A stretch of 32,313 nucleotides of DNA from Euzebyaceae bacterium (GTDB taxonomy: Bacteria; Actinomycetota; Nitriliruptoria; Euzebyales; Egibacteraceae). Location of the stretch: contig JACCTL010000107.1 of assembly GCA_013812395.1 (NCBI GenBank), forward strand, positions 1 through 32,313, given 5' to 3'. Position numbers and translations under genes: made by a program. The notes under the pieces are model-generated. The model worked only from the letters and a program-made list of their open reading frames with translations, was not told where the DNA came from and ran no database searches. Positions 15,921 through 25,207 of the stretch are shown here, one piece after another (within the stretch, counting starts at the first letter, position 1; each line of letters opens with the position of its first letter).

Positions 15921-16760
15921 TCACCACGGTTGGCAGGTCGGGCAGGCGTAGGCGGTCCGTGCAGCAAGCTTGAAGGCACGGATCGCAGTCCCGCAGCGGC
16001 GGCAGGGCAGGCCGGCGCGGCGGTAAACGTAGTGGCGCTCGTCGGCGAGCAGGCGGCCGCGGGTGCGCTTGCCGACCTCAGCGGGCTCGACGGTGACGAT
16101 CCTTCCCATGCGCAATCCCTCCGCGAGCATGCCGCGGATGGTCGCCCACAGGCGCTGGAAGTCGTCGGGGTCCAGCAGGTTGGCGGGGCGCAGCGGAGCG
16201 GTGCCGCAGACGAACAGCGCCTCGGCGCGGAAGACGTTGCCGATGCCGGCGACGACCTTCTGGTCCAGCAGCGCCGCCCCGATGGGCGTGGTCCGCCGAC
16301 GCAGCGCCGCCGCCACCGCCTCGGCGTCGCTGTCGCGGCGCAGCGGATCCGGGCCGAGCCGTGCGCGTATCCGTGTCTCGCCGTCGGGGTCGAGCAGCTC
16401 GCATGACGTGGGTCCCGACAGGCGGATGGTGACCTCGGGAGTGCGCAGCTGCAGCCGCGTCCCCGGCGTTGGCGGTGGCACCTCGGCGACAGACCAGCCG
16501 TCGCCACCCCGCTCGCTGTTGACCATCCGAAGCTCCCGAAAGCCGCCGTACAACCCGAGGTGCACGTGCAGGGTCGCCGCGCCCTGGAAGCGGTAGAACA
16601 GGTGCTTGCCGTAGGCATCGACCGTCAGCAGGGTGCGACCGTCGAGCAGCCGGGCACCGGCGGCGAAGCGCCCCTGCGGCGAGCTGACCTCGACCGCCCT
16701 CCCGCGCAGCCAGCGGCGATGCTCGCGCGCGTAGCGGTGGATCGTGTGGCCCTCAGGCAC
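15921..16760 (-). CDS. Fpg/Nei family DNA glycosylase (Nei2-like)
   Basis: N-terminal MPEGHTIHRYAREH, DAYGKHLFYRF, DQKVVAGIGNVFRAEALF, C-terminal zinc finger YVYRRAGLPCRRCGTAIRAFKLAARTAYACPTCQ. Confidence 0.94.
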   Translation of the reverse strand: MPEGHTIHRYAREHRRWLRGRAVEVSSPQGRFAAGARLLDGRTLLTVDAYGKHLFYRFQGAATLHVHLGLYGGFRELRMVNSERGGDGWSVAEVPPPTPGTRLQLRTPEVTIRLSGPTSCELLDPDGETRIRARLGPDPLRRDSDAEAVAAALRRRTTPIGAALLDQKVVAGIGNVFRAEALFVCGTAPLRPANLLDPDDFQRLWATIRGMLAEGLRMGRIVTVEPAEVGKRTRGRLLADERHYVYRRAGLPCRRCGTAIRAFKLAARTAYACPTCQPW

Positions 16761-16856
16761 GGCTTGTCTCAGCGCTCAAGTAACGAAGCGGCAGCGCACG
16801 TACGTCCGAGCAACCGCCTGGCCGTAGGAGCCCGACCCGCAGCCGGGCGGAGCGGG

Positions 16857-18341
16857 TCAACCGGACCGAGGGTGCCAGCGCAGCACCAGCTCGCGACCGG
16901 CTCGGCCCTCGTCCAGGCGGGTGACCGGGGTGGTCTGCGGCGCGTCGTGCAACAGCTGGGGGTCGCTGGCCGCCTCCGCCACGATCTGGCGCAGTGCGGC
17001 CACGAAGTCGTCGAGGGTCTCTTGCGACTCGGTCTCGGTGGGCTCGACCATCAAGGCCTCGTCGACGATGAGGGGGAAGTAGTTGGTCGGTGGGTGATAG
17101 CCCAGGTCGATGAGCCGCTTGCACAGGTCGGTGACCCGCACGCCGTGCGCTTTGAGGCCTTTGCCGGTGGCGACGAACTCGTGCATCGGCTGATGCTGGC
17201 CGTAGCCCAGCGGCAGGACGTCGCTGACTTTGGACGCCACGTAGTTGGCGTTGAGGACGGCCTTGGCGCTCATGGTCTGCAGCCCGTCGCCGCCGTGGAA
17301 CAGCAGGTAGCTGTAGGCGCGGATGAGCACGGCCGCGTTCCCATGGAAACCGTGCAGCCGCCCGATGGACTTGGGCCGGTCCGCATCCCAGGCCCAGGTC
17401 CCATCGTCGTGGCGGACGACGACCGGTGCCGGCAGGTACGGCGCAAGACGCTGGCTGACGACGACGGGACCAGCGCCGGGCCCACCGCCCCCGTGCGGGG
17501 TGGCGAAGGTCTTGTGCACGTTGAGGTGGACGACGTCGAAGCCCATATCGCCAGGGCGGACCTGGCCGGCGATCGCGTTGAAGTTGGCGCCGTCGTAGTA
17601 CAGCAGCGCGCCGACGCGGTGCAGGATCGCCGCGATCCGCTCGATCTCCAGCTCGAACAGGCCGAGGGTGTTGGGGTTGGTCAGCATCAACCCGGCGGTC
17701 GATTCATCGACCAGATCCTCCAGCTTGTCGACGTCGACCAGCCCGCCGTCGCCCGAGGGGACGGTGACGACGTCGTAGCCGCTCATGGCGGCGCTCGCCG
17801 GGTTGGTGCCGTGCGCGGAGTCGGGCACGATGATCGTGCGACGAGCGTCACCGCGGTCGCTGTGGTACGCGCGGATCAGTAGCAGTCCGGTGAGTTCGCC
17901 GTGCGCTCCGGCGGCGGGCTGGAAGGTGGCCGCCCGCAGCCCCGTCAGCTCGCACAGCCAGCGCTCGAGGTCGGCTAGCAGCGCCAGCGTGCCCTGCGCG
18001 GCGGCGTCGGGCGCCCAGGGGTGCAGCTGGCGGAAGCCGGGCAGCGCCGCGGCTACCTCGGCCAGTCGCGGGTTGTACTTCATCGAGCAGGAGCCCAGCG
18101 GGTAGAAGCCGACGTCGATGCCGTGGTTGCGGTGGCTGAGCCGCGTGAAGTGGCGCAGCAGGTCGAGCTCGCCCATCTCCGGCAGTCGCGGCGGGGCCTC
18201 GGCCAGCTCCACGCCCGGCAGCGCTTCGGCGGGGTCGACCGCCGCCACGTCCAGCGCGGGCATTGTCGCCGAGCGGCGCCCGGGACGCGAGCGCTCGAAC
18301 ACGGTCGGTTCGGCCGCGAGCCGGTCGCCCATCAGCGGCAT
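16857..18341 (-). CDS. gcvPB: Glycine dehydrogenase (decarboxylating) subunit 2
   Basis: SCSMKYNPRLAE, DSAHGTNPASAAMSGY, NVHKTFATPHGGGGPGAGPV (PLP-lysine region). Confidence 0.96.
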   Translation of the reverse strand: MPLMGDRLAAEPTVFERSRPGRRSATMPALDVAAVDPAEALPGVELAEAPPRLPEMGELDLLRHFTRLSHRNHGIDVGFYPLGSCSMKYNPRLAEVAAALPGFRQLHPWAPDAAAQGTLALLADLERWLCELTGLRAATFQPAAGAHGELTGLLLIRAYHSDRGDARRTIIVPDSAHGTNPASAAMSGYDVVTVPSGDGGLVDVDKLEDLVDESTAGLMLTNPNTLGLFELEIERIAAILHRVGALLYYDGANFNAIAGQVRPGDMGFDVVHLNVHKTFATPHGGGGPGAGPVVVSQRLAPYLPAPVVVRHDDGTWAWDADRPKSIGRLHGFHGNAAVLIRAYSYLLFHGGDGLQTMSAKAVLNANYVASKVSDVLPLGYGQHQPMHEFVATGKGLKAHGVRVTDLCKRLIDLGYHPPTNYFPLIVDEALMVEPTETESQETLDDFVAALRQIVAEAASDPQLLHDAPQTTPVTRLDEGRAGRELVLRWHPRSG

Positions 18342-19735
18342 CAGGCGCTCTCCCCACCGGCGGCGGGCCCGGCGGCCGGTCCGGCGGCCGCAACCAGCTC
18401 GCGCCGCTGCGTGCGCAGGACATCGGCGAGGGCCTCAGCCAGTCCCTCGACCTCGGCGGCGGTGCGCCGCTCGGTGACCGCCACCATCACCGCCCCCGCC
18501 GTCGGGCCGTCGGGCACCACGGGCCCGATCAGGTACCCGGCGTCGAGCAGACCGCCAACCACGGCGTGGGGGTCCACGCCCTGTAGACGCAACGCGAACT
18601 CCTTGAGGAACGGCCCGCTGACCGCCAACTCCACCCCGTCGACCCGCGTCAGCCGCGCCGCGGCGTGGCGCGCCCGCGACAGGCAGGCGGCCGCCAGCTC
18701 GCGCAAGCCTTGCGGGCCCAGCCAGGTGACGTAGACCAGGGCCGCCACGGCGCACAGCGTCTGGTTGGTGCAGATGTTGGAGGTGGCACGCTCACGGCGG
18801 ATGTCTTGTTCCCGGGCCCGCAGCGTCATCACGTAGCCGCGGGTTCCGCGCCGATCGACCGTCTGGCCCACGACTCGGCCGGGCAGCCGCCTGACCTGGT
18901 CATGGGTGCAGGCCAGGAACCCGAACGACGGTCCCCCGTAGGACAGTCCCTGGCCCAGCGGCTGCCCCTCGCCGATGACCAGGTCCGCCCCCTGGCTTCC
19001 GGGCGTGGCCAGCAGGCCGACCGCGGTCGGCTCCAGCTTGACGATCAGCTTGGCGCCGGCGGCGTGCGCCGCCTCGGCTTGGGCGCGCACGTCCTCGACC
19101 ACGCCCAGGCTGTTGGGCTGCGCGATCACGACGGCGGCGACGTCGTCAGCGACCTGGCCTGCCGGGGTCGTGCCGCGGTCGTCGTGGTCCACCACGGCGA
19201 CCTCGCGACCCAGCGGGTGTCCGTACGTGCGCACAATTTGGCGGCTGGGCGCGTCCAGCGCCGCAGACAGCACAACTTTGTTGCGCCGCGTTGCCACGCA
19301 GGCCATCGACACCGCCTCGGCGACCGCGCTGCCGCCGTCGTACAGGCTGGCGTTGGAGACCGGCAGACCCGTCAGCTCGCTGATCACCGTCTGGTACTCG
19401 AACAGCGCCTGCAACATCCCCTGGCTGACCTCGGGCTGGTAGGGCGTGTAGGAGGTCAGCAGCTCGCCCCTGCTGATCACGGCGCCGACCACGGCGGGTA
19501 CGTAGTGGTCGTACGCGCCACCGCCGGCGAAGCAGACGGTGTCGGGCGTATTGGCCGCGGCATGCCGGGCCAGGGCGCCGAGGACCTCGTCCTCGCTGCG
19601 TCCGGGGGGAAGGTTCAGCGCGCCGCGCACCCGCAGGGATTCTGGGATGTGCCGGTACAGGTCCGCGAGGTCGGACTTGCCGATCGCGGCCAGCATGGCG
19701 GCCAGGTCATCGTCGGTGTGCGGGGCGAAGTCCAA
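18341..19735 (-). CDS. gcvPA: Glycine dehydrogenase (decarboxylating) subunit 1
   Basis: LLTSYTPYQPEVSQGMLQALFEYQTVISELTGLPVSNASLYDGGSAVAEA, SNICTNQTLCAVAALVYVTWLGPQGL; TGATG stop/start overlap with gcvPB. Confidence 0.96.
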   Translation of the reverse strand: MDFAPHTDDDLAAMLAAIGKSDLADLYRHIPESLRVRGALNLPPGRSEDEVLGALARHAAANTPDTVCFAGGGAYDHYVPAVVGAVISRGELLTSYTPYQPEVSQGMLQALFEYQTVISELTGLPVSNASLYDGGSAVAEAVSMACVATRRNKVVLSAALDAPSRQIVRTYGHPLGREVAVVDHDDRGTTPAGQVADDVAAVVIAQPNSLGVVEDVRAQAEAAHAAGAKLIVKLEPTAVGLLATPGSQGADLVIGEGQPLGQGLSYGGPSFGFLACTHDQVRRLPGRVVGQTVDRRGTRGYVMTLRAREQDIRRERATSNICTNQTLCAVAALVYVTWLGPQGLRELAAACLSRARHAAARLTRVDGVELAVSGPFLKEFALRLQGVDPHAVVGGLLDAGYLIGPVVPDGPTAGAVMVAVTERRTAAEVEGLAEALADVLRTQRRELVAAAGPAAGPAAGGESA

Positions 19736-19859
19736 CGCGGGCTCCTACAAGCAAGGCGACAGCAAAAGGGCGGGTCGGGCGAAGGGGGCAGCCGCGCCGC
19801 GCCGCCGAGTCTAGCCCCCGTCCGGCCGCCGCCGCGGCCGCCGCGACAGGGTGGCTCGC

Positions 19860-20387
19860 TCAGCTTTGGACAGCCCGTCCAGCGACGTCCTTGCCCGAGA
19901 CCGCGGCGTCGGGGGTGGACTCGGCCGGCAGGCGGGTGACTTCCGCCTCGACGGCCTGCCACACCGGCTCCACGGCGATGCCGAAGACGCCCTGACCTTT
20001 GGCCAGCAGGTCGACGACATCGCGCGAGTCGTCCAGGGCATAAACCGTGGCGCCGTCGGAGACCAACGTCAGCCCGCGCAACGACAGCCCACGCTCCCGC
20101 ACGTAGTCGATGGCCGCGCGGATGCGCTGCAAGCTCACTCCCGCGTCGAGCAGGCTCTTGATGACCTTGAGCTGCACGATGTCTTCGAAGGCGTACAGCC
20201 GCTGAGATCCCGAGCCCTCGGCGTTGCGGACCGACGGGGTGATCAGCCGGGTGGTCGTCCAGTAATCGAGCTGGCGGTAGCTGATGTCGATGATCTTGCA
20301 GACCGCCGGTCCGCGGTAGCCCGACGGCCGCTCCTCCATGCCGGGTAGTGGGATGTCGCGCAGGTAGCGGTTCTCGCGTGCGGCCAT
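19860..20387 (-). CDS. MerR family transcriptional regulator (Rv1830/ResR-McdR-like)
   Basis: YRGPAVCKIIDISYRQLDYWTTTRLITPSVRNAEGSGSQRLYAFEDIVQLKVIKSLLDAGVSLQRIRAAIDY; position in the conserved block. Confidence 0.9.
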   Translation of the reverse strand: MAARENRYLRDIPLPGMEERPSGYRGPAVCKIIDISYRQLDYWTTTRLITPSVRNAEGSGSQRLYAFEDIVQLKVIKSLLDAGVSLQRIRAAIDYVRERGLSLRGLTLVSDGATVYALDDSRDVVDLLAKGQGVFGIAVEPVWQAVEAEVTRLPAESTPDAAVSGKDVAGRAVQS

Positions 20388-20721
20388 CACAAACCCCTGT
20401 CTGCGGTACTGCGGGACTGCCCCGGTGTGGTCACTGGCCGGGATGCTCACAGCACCGTAATTTCAGCGAACTTACGCTGCCGGCCCACCGGCGTCAATGA
20501 CCTCCCACTGCCATGTGGCTTTCCCGCCCGGCTCACAGCCCGCCGTCAGGTGCCAAATCTCAGTCTTCACTAGAGGGTTGCAGAAGGGTGGCGCTCATGT
20601 AGAGGTTGTGCACATCTGTGGAAAAACCTGTGGTTTACCCACGCCACAAGGGTCCTCTATCGAGAATCCTACCGTAGGCGTACGTGAAGACCGCCGCCCG
20701 GACCATGGAGTAACGCTGGTG

Positions 20722-21195
20722 TCACTCGCGGAAGTCTTCTGGCGTGACTTGCTCGAGGAATTCCTTGAAGCGCTCGACTTCGTCTTCGTCAGCATCCTCG
20801 ATCTCGATGCCGGCTTCCGACAGGACGCCCTCGTCGGCGTAGATCGGGACGGTGGCGCGCACCGCCAAGGCGATGGCGTCCGACGGTCGCGACGAGACCA
20901 CCACCGGCTCGTCAGCCTGCGTCATCTGGATCTCGGCGTAGAAGGTGCGCTCCCGCATCTCCGTCACCACGATGCGGTCCACCGAGACATGCAGGCTTGC
21001 CAGCAGGTCACGCATGAGATCGTGGGTCATCGGACGGGCGGGAGCCACCCCTTGCAGGGCAAACGCGATCGACGTCGCTTCCACCGCGCCGATCCAAATC
21101 GGCAGGAAGCGCTCTCCCGACCGTTCCTTCAGCAAGACGATCGGCTGGTTGTGCGGCAGCTCCACCCGCACCCCGACCAACTCCAGCTCGATCAC
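20722..21195 (-). CDS. Bifunctional nuclease family protein (DUF151)
   Basis: IVLLKERSGERFLPIWIGAVEATSIAFALQG...VVSSRPSDAIALAVRATVPIYADE. Confidence 0.93.
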   Translation of the reverse strand: MIELELVGVRVELPHNQPIVLLKERSGERFLPIWIGAVEATSIAFALQGVAPARPMTHDLMRDLLASLHVSVDRIVVTEMRERTFYAEIQMTQADEPVVVSSRPSDAIALAVRATVPIYADEGVLSEAGIEIEDADEDEVERFKEFLEQVTPEDFRE

Positions 21196-21330
21196 GGTCG
21201 ACTCCTTCGCCTGTCCGCTTGGCGGCCAAGTCTACGTGGCCTGAGCACCGCGACGCAGCCCGCAAGCAGCGAAGCGGTAGGGCATCGTGTCAGCAATCGA
21301 AGGACCGCCGCGGCCGGTACCCACAGCCGA

Positions 21331-22599
21331 TCACAGCTCGCGGGTCACGGGACGCAGCCGGGCAAACGCGCGAAGGGCGTCCTGCACCGCCCGCCCAACG
21401 GTGGTGGCGCCGGCGGCCGGCGAGGCGGCCGGCGGGGATGCGGGCACACTTCGTGCCGCTCGTAAGGCCACCCGATCCACGACGCGGCCGCCGGTGAGCA
21501 GCTCTGCGCGGCCCAGCACGTGTCCGCTGCGCAGCGGCCGTCGCGCGTCGGGTCGCAGGATGGTGCGCAAGCGCACCGCAGCGCCGGTGGGCAGCGTGCG
21601 ACCCAGCACGCCGTCGCTGAGCAGGGCCACGTCCGCGCCGGCCCAGTGGTAACGCGTCACCCGTACTCGCCGTTGCAGCGGCTGCACGCGGCGGAAGGCG
21701 TTGAAGCCGTAGTCCAGCAGAGCGGCGGCGTCGCTGAAGCTGGCCTGCGAGTCCAGCACGACACTGAACAGCCGGCGTCCGTCGCGGGTGGCGCTGGCGA
21801 CCAGGCACAGCCCCGCCAAGGCGGTGTAGCCGGTCTTGACGCCATCCGCACCCCGGTAGCGGTCGAGCAGCTCGTTGCGGTTGACCAGGGTGCCGATGCC
21901 GGGGACCGTGCTCGACATCGAGTTCACCCACGCGCGGAAGTCGTCGTCGCGCATCGCCACCTCTGCCAGCCGCGCGAGGTCGGTGGGGCTTGCGTGGTGG
22001 GCGAGGTCGTTGGTCAGGCCGCTGGCGTTGACGAAGCTGGTGGCGTCCAGGCCCAGCTCGACGGCTCGTGCGTTCATCCGCGCCACGAACGCCGGCTCGC
22101 TGCCGGACACGTGCTCGGCGACCGCCACCGCCGCGTCGTTGCCGCTGCGCAGCAGCAAACCCTCCAGGACCGAATCGACGGGCAGTTGCTGACCCGGCTG
22201 TAGGCCGAGGGTTGCGGTCCCCGGTGCGTCGTCGACCGCCGCCGCCTCAGCCGAGACGCTGAGCGTCTCGTCGCCGGCTCCGGCCTCCAACGCGAGCAGC
22301 ACCGTCATGATCTTGGTCGTGGAGGCCATCGGCCGCGCGGCACCCGCCTGCTTGTCGAACAGCGCCCGGTCGTCGGCGGGGTCCCACAGCACCGCACCCC
22401 CGGCGGTGACGTCCGGCTCGCCAGGCGCGGCGGCAACCGGCCCAGCGCCCAGGCACAGCACCAACATGGTCGCGACCGTCGCCATCACGCGACGGCACCC
22501 GGCCCTTCCGCGAGCCGGCGATCTCGACCATCTCGGCGGGCCCCATCCCCTGCCCACCGAGGATCGCCGGACTTCGAACAGGTCAGCCGCCGTGCACAT
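21331..22599 (-). CDS. D-alanyl-D-alanine carboxypeptidase (S11 / PBP5-like)
   Basis: SxxK motif STTK, SGN motif RSGNDAAVAVAEHVSG, KTG motif GVKTGYTALAGLCLVAS. Alternative start ATG at 22485 just before a signal peptide. Confidence 0.92.
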   Translation of the reverse strand: MCTAADLFEVRRSSVGRGWGPPRWSRSPARGRAGCRRVMATVATMLVLCLGAGPVAAAPGEPDVTAGGAVLWDPADDRALFDKQAGAARPMASTTKIMTVLLALEAGAGDETLSVSAEAAAVDDAPGTATLGLQPGQQLPVDSVLEGLLLRSGNDAAVAVAEHVSGSEPAFVARMNARAVELGLDATSFVNASGLTNDLAHHASPTDLARLAEVAMRDDDFRAWVNSMSSTVPGIGTLVNRNELLDRYRGADGVKTGYTALAGLCLVASATRDGRRLFSVVLDSQASFSDAAALLDYGFNAFRRVQPLQRRVRVTRYHWAGADVALLSDGVLGRTLPTGAAVRLRTILRPDARRPLRSGHVLGRAELLTGGRVVDRVALRAARSVPASPPAASPAAGATTVGRAVQDALRAFARLRPVTREL

Positions 22600-23368
22600 A
22601 GCCGCGCAGCGCGCGGGCGAGCAGGGAGCGCTTCAGCCGTCCGGTCAGCACGGCCAGCTTCTCCAGCTGGCGGGTGGCCTGGCGCCGCGCCTCGGGGTTG
22701 CGCTGGCGCAGCAGCGGCGTGACCAGCTGCTCGAACAGGGCGATCTCGCGGTCGACGAACTGCCCGTACATCCGCAGATGACGCGCTTCCAGTCCAAGGT
22801 GCAGCAGGTCGCGAGCGGCACGGGCGGCCAGCAGGTCGTCGCCGTCGAACGACCCGCCCTCCTCGGGGCGCCCGCCGATAATGCCGTAGTCGCGCAGGGC
22901 GCGGACCTCGGCCGCGTCCAGGCCCGTCGCCTCGGAGAACTCACGCAACGACAGCATCACACGCTGCGGCGGTTGCTCCAGTAACGGCTGCTCCCCCGCC
23001 GAGACGGCCTTCTCCAACGCGGCGGCGATCTCGCTCGCCCGGCGCGTCCCGAGACGCTCCTCGGCCTGCCCGTCGCCGGCTGCGGCGGCGGCGTTGGCGT
23101 CGTTGGTCCCGTCCGGCTCGCCGGCATCCAGGCGCTCCAGCTGCTCGCGGATGATCTTCAGCGGCAGGTAGTGGTCGCGTTGGGCGGTCAGGATGAAGCG
23201 CAGGCGGTCCACGTCGTCGTCGGTGAACTTGCGGTAGCCCGACTCGGTGCGGTCGGGGTAGATGAGGCCCTCACTCTCCAGGAAACGGATTTTGGAGATG
23301 GTGATGTCCTCGAAGTCCTCTTTGAGCTGGTTGAGGACCTCGCCGATGGTGAACCCGTCAGCTACCAA
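22583..23368 (-). CDS. ftsR: MerR family regulator, FtsR (Rv1828)-like
   Basis: FTIGEVLNQLKEDFEDITISKIRFLESEGLIYPDRTESGYRKFTDDDVDRLRFILTAQRDHYLPLKIIREQL; adjacent to the GarA-like gene. Confidence 0.87.
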   Translation of the reverse strand: MVADGFTIGEVLNQLKEDFEDITISKIRFLESEGLIYPDRTESGYRKFTDDDVDRLRFILTAQRDHYLPLKIIREQLERLDAGEPDGTNDANAAAAAGDGQAEERLGTRRASEIAAALEKAVSAGEQPLLEQPPQRVMLSLREFSEATGLDAAEVRALRDYGIIGGRPEEGGSFDGDDLLAARAARDLLHLGLEARHLRMYGQFVDREIALFEQLVTPLLRQRNPEARRQATRQLEKLAVLTGRLKRSLLARALRGYVHGG

Positions 23369-23371
23369 CCG

Positions 23372-23845
23372 TCAGCCCGCCGGTTCCGCCAGGAAGGTGA
23401 CGAGCTTGAACTTGCCGATTTGGACCTCGTCACCGGTCTGCAGCAGCTGGTCGTCGGCGCGGTTGCCGTTGACGTAGGTGCCGTTGAGGCTGCCGACGTC
23501 GTGCACCCAGAAGCGCTGGGCATCACGGCGGAACTCCGCGTGGCGGCGTGACACCGTGATGTCGTCCAGAAAGATGTCGCTCTCCGGATGGCGACCCACG
23601 GTGACGACGTCGCGGTCGAGCAGGAACCGCGCGCCGCGGTTGGAGCCGCGGACCCCGACCAGCAGCGCCGTGCCGGCCTCGAGCTCGCCGACGTCGACCC
23701 CGGCCTCGTTGGCCTCGGCGAGCTCGACGTCCTCGGCCTTCAGCGCCCCGGTGGTGGTGTCCCCGCTGTGGTCGAGCGGGCGGCCGCAGTTGGCGCAGAA
23801 GTTCGCATCTGCGGGGTTCTCATGACCGCAGTGCTTGCAGATCAT
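23372..23845 (-). CDS. garA: FHA domain protein, GarA/OdhI-like, with N-terminal zinc-ribbon
   Basis: MICKHCGHENPADANFCANCGRPL; FHA core TVGRHPESDIFLDDITVSRRHAEFRRD...DVGSLNGTYVNGN...GDEVQIGKFKL. ATG at 23845 preceded by GGGAGAG. Confidence 0.88.
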   Translation of the reverse strand: MICKHCGHENPADANFCANCGRPLDHSGDTTTGALKAEDVELAEANEAGVDVGELEAGTALLVGVRGSNRGARFLLDRDVVTVGRHPESDIFLDDITVSRRHAEFRRDAQRFWVHDVGSLNGTYVNGNRADDQLLQTGDEVQIGKFKLVTFLAEPAG

Positions 23846-24027
23846 CCGCTCTCCCACGTCAGGTCCACGTCAGTTCGCCAGCGCGGCGCCGGCATGCAGC
23901 CTCCAACGCGCCCGCACTCTCGTCAGCGGCCGGTATGGCCGCCACGGCGGGATGCTAACACCGAGCCGGCGGCGGTCCCATGCCGGGTTGCGGCCTGGGG
24001 ACCCGCCTCCCTGGCCGCACCCGTCCT

Positions 24028-24408
24028 CTACGACGAGGTGGTCAGCCGCTCGTAGTCCTGCGCCGACATCATCGCGTCGGTGGCTGCGGCGTCGTCGGCT
24101 TCGATGACCACCATCCAACCGTCACCGTAGGGGTCGGCGTTGACCAGCTCGGGCTGGCCCTCCAGCGACTCGTTGCGCGCGACGATCGTGCCCGACAGCG
24201 GCGCGTACAGGTCCGACACGCTCTTGGTCGACTCGACCTCTCCGAACGGTTGACCGTGCTCGACGCGGGTGCCCGTCGACGGCAGGTCCACGTAGACCAC
24301 GTCACCGAGGGCGTCCTGGGCGTAGTGCGTGATCCCGACCGTGACACGCGCGCCCTCGGCCCGCGCCCACTCGTGATCTTCGGTGTATCGCAGCTCGGAA
24401 GGGATCAC
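24028..24408 (-). CDS. gcvH: Glycine cleavage system H protein
   Basis: LRYTEDHEWAR, GDVVYVDLPSTGTRV, FGEVESTKSVSDLYAPLSGTI (lipoyl-lysine), GDGWMVVIE. Confidence 0.97.
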   Translation of the reverse strand: MIPSELRYTEDHEWARAEGARVTVGITHYAQDALGDVVYVDLPSTGTRVEHGQPFGEVESTKSVSDLYAPLSGTIVARNESLEGQPELVNADPYGDGWMVVIEADDAAATDAMMSAQDYERLTTSS

Positions 24409-24448
24409 GCTGGACGTCCTTTGATCGGCTCGCGCGGATGCTACCCCG

Positions 24449-25207
24449 TCACTGTTGGCTGTCAGCCGGTGACGGCTCGCCGTAGACGAACGACACCGGT
24501 TCCGCCCGTGCGGGCACGTTCACCACCGCCAGCTGGTTGACCGTCGTCGTCACTGCTGACCGCGATTCCAGCGAGTCGACCGCGCCGCCCGGGATGGCCA
24601 GGGCTTTGCCGATCGTCTCGGCGGGACCGACTGCGATGAGGACGTAGGGCGCGTCCAGCGGCTTGCCGTCGACGACCAACCGGCGGTTTCCCGAGGTAAA
24701 GGACGAAGACGCGACGAGGCGGACGTCGTTGACGGCGATCGCCTCGGCGCCGGCGTCGCGCAGCTCCTGCACGCTGTCGACGAGCAGCCCCTGGGTGACC
24801 TGGGTGTCGGGGTCCTCCACGATCATCTCCACGCCCTCCCCCTCAACGGCCAGCGTGCCAGCGAGCACGCGCAGCTCCTGCAGGCGGCGGCGCAGGCTGT
24901 CCAACGCCAGCTCGTCGCTCTGGGCAGAGTTCTCGAACCCCAGCAGCGTCAAGCGCAGGTCGGTGACCTCTTCCTGCAGGCGGTCGGACTGGGTGGACAG
25001 GTCGGCCAGGATCTGGGCGAGGTCCTGCTCTCGCTCGATGTCGAGCCGCTCACCGAGGTCCTCGCCGGCGCGCAACTGAGTCACCAGCAGGAAGCCGAGC
25101 AGCGCGCAGGCCAGGACCGTCGCGGCGCGCAGCCACGGCGACGACGACCCGGTGGCGGTGGGCCGCTGCAGCCCCCGGGTCCGCTCCTGGTGCGCGGTGC
25201 CCGTCAT
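24449..25207 (-). CDS. DUF881 family membrane-anchored coiled-coil protein
   Basis: N-terminal TM, coiled coil, GVEMIVEDPDTQVTQGLLVDSVQELRDAGAEAIAVNDVRL...YVLIAVGPAETIGKAL. Confidence 0.92.
   Translation of the reverse strand: MTGTAHQERTRGLQRPTATGSSSPWLRAATVLACALLGFLLVTQLRAGEDLGERLDIEREQDLAQILADLSTQSDRLQEEVTDLRLTLLGFENSAQSDELALDSLRRRLQELRVLAGTLAVEGEGVEMIVEDPDTQVTQGLLVDSVQELRDAGAEAIAVNDVRLVASSSFTSGNRRLVVDGKPLDAPYVLIAVGPAETIGKALAIPGGAVDSLESRSAVTTTVNQLAVVNVPARAEPVSFVYGEPSPADSQQ

Noticed and set aside
19736-19859. Glycine riboswitch upstream of gcvPA
   Set aside because: Short GC-rich gap without recognisable glycine-aptamer features; gcvPA is probably transcribed with the upstream MerR gene.
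16560-19939. ORFs 16560-17882 and 18665-19939 on plus strand over nei/gcvP
   Set aside because: Antisense shadow ORFs; no motifs, while the opposite strand has canonical GcvPA/GcvPB.
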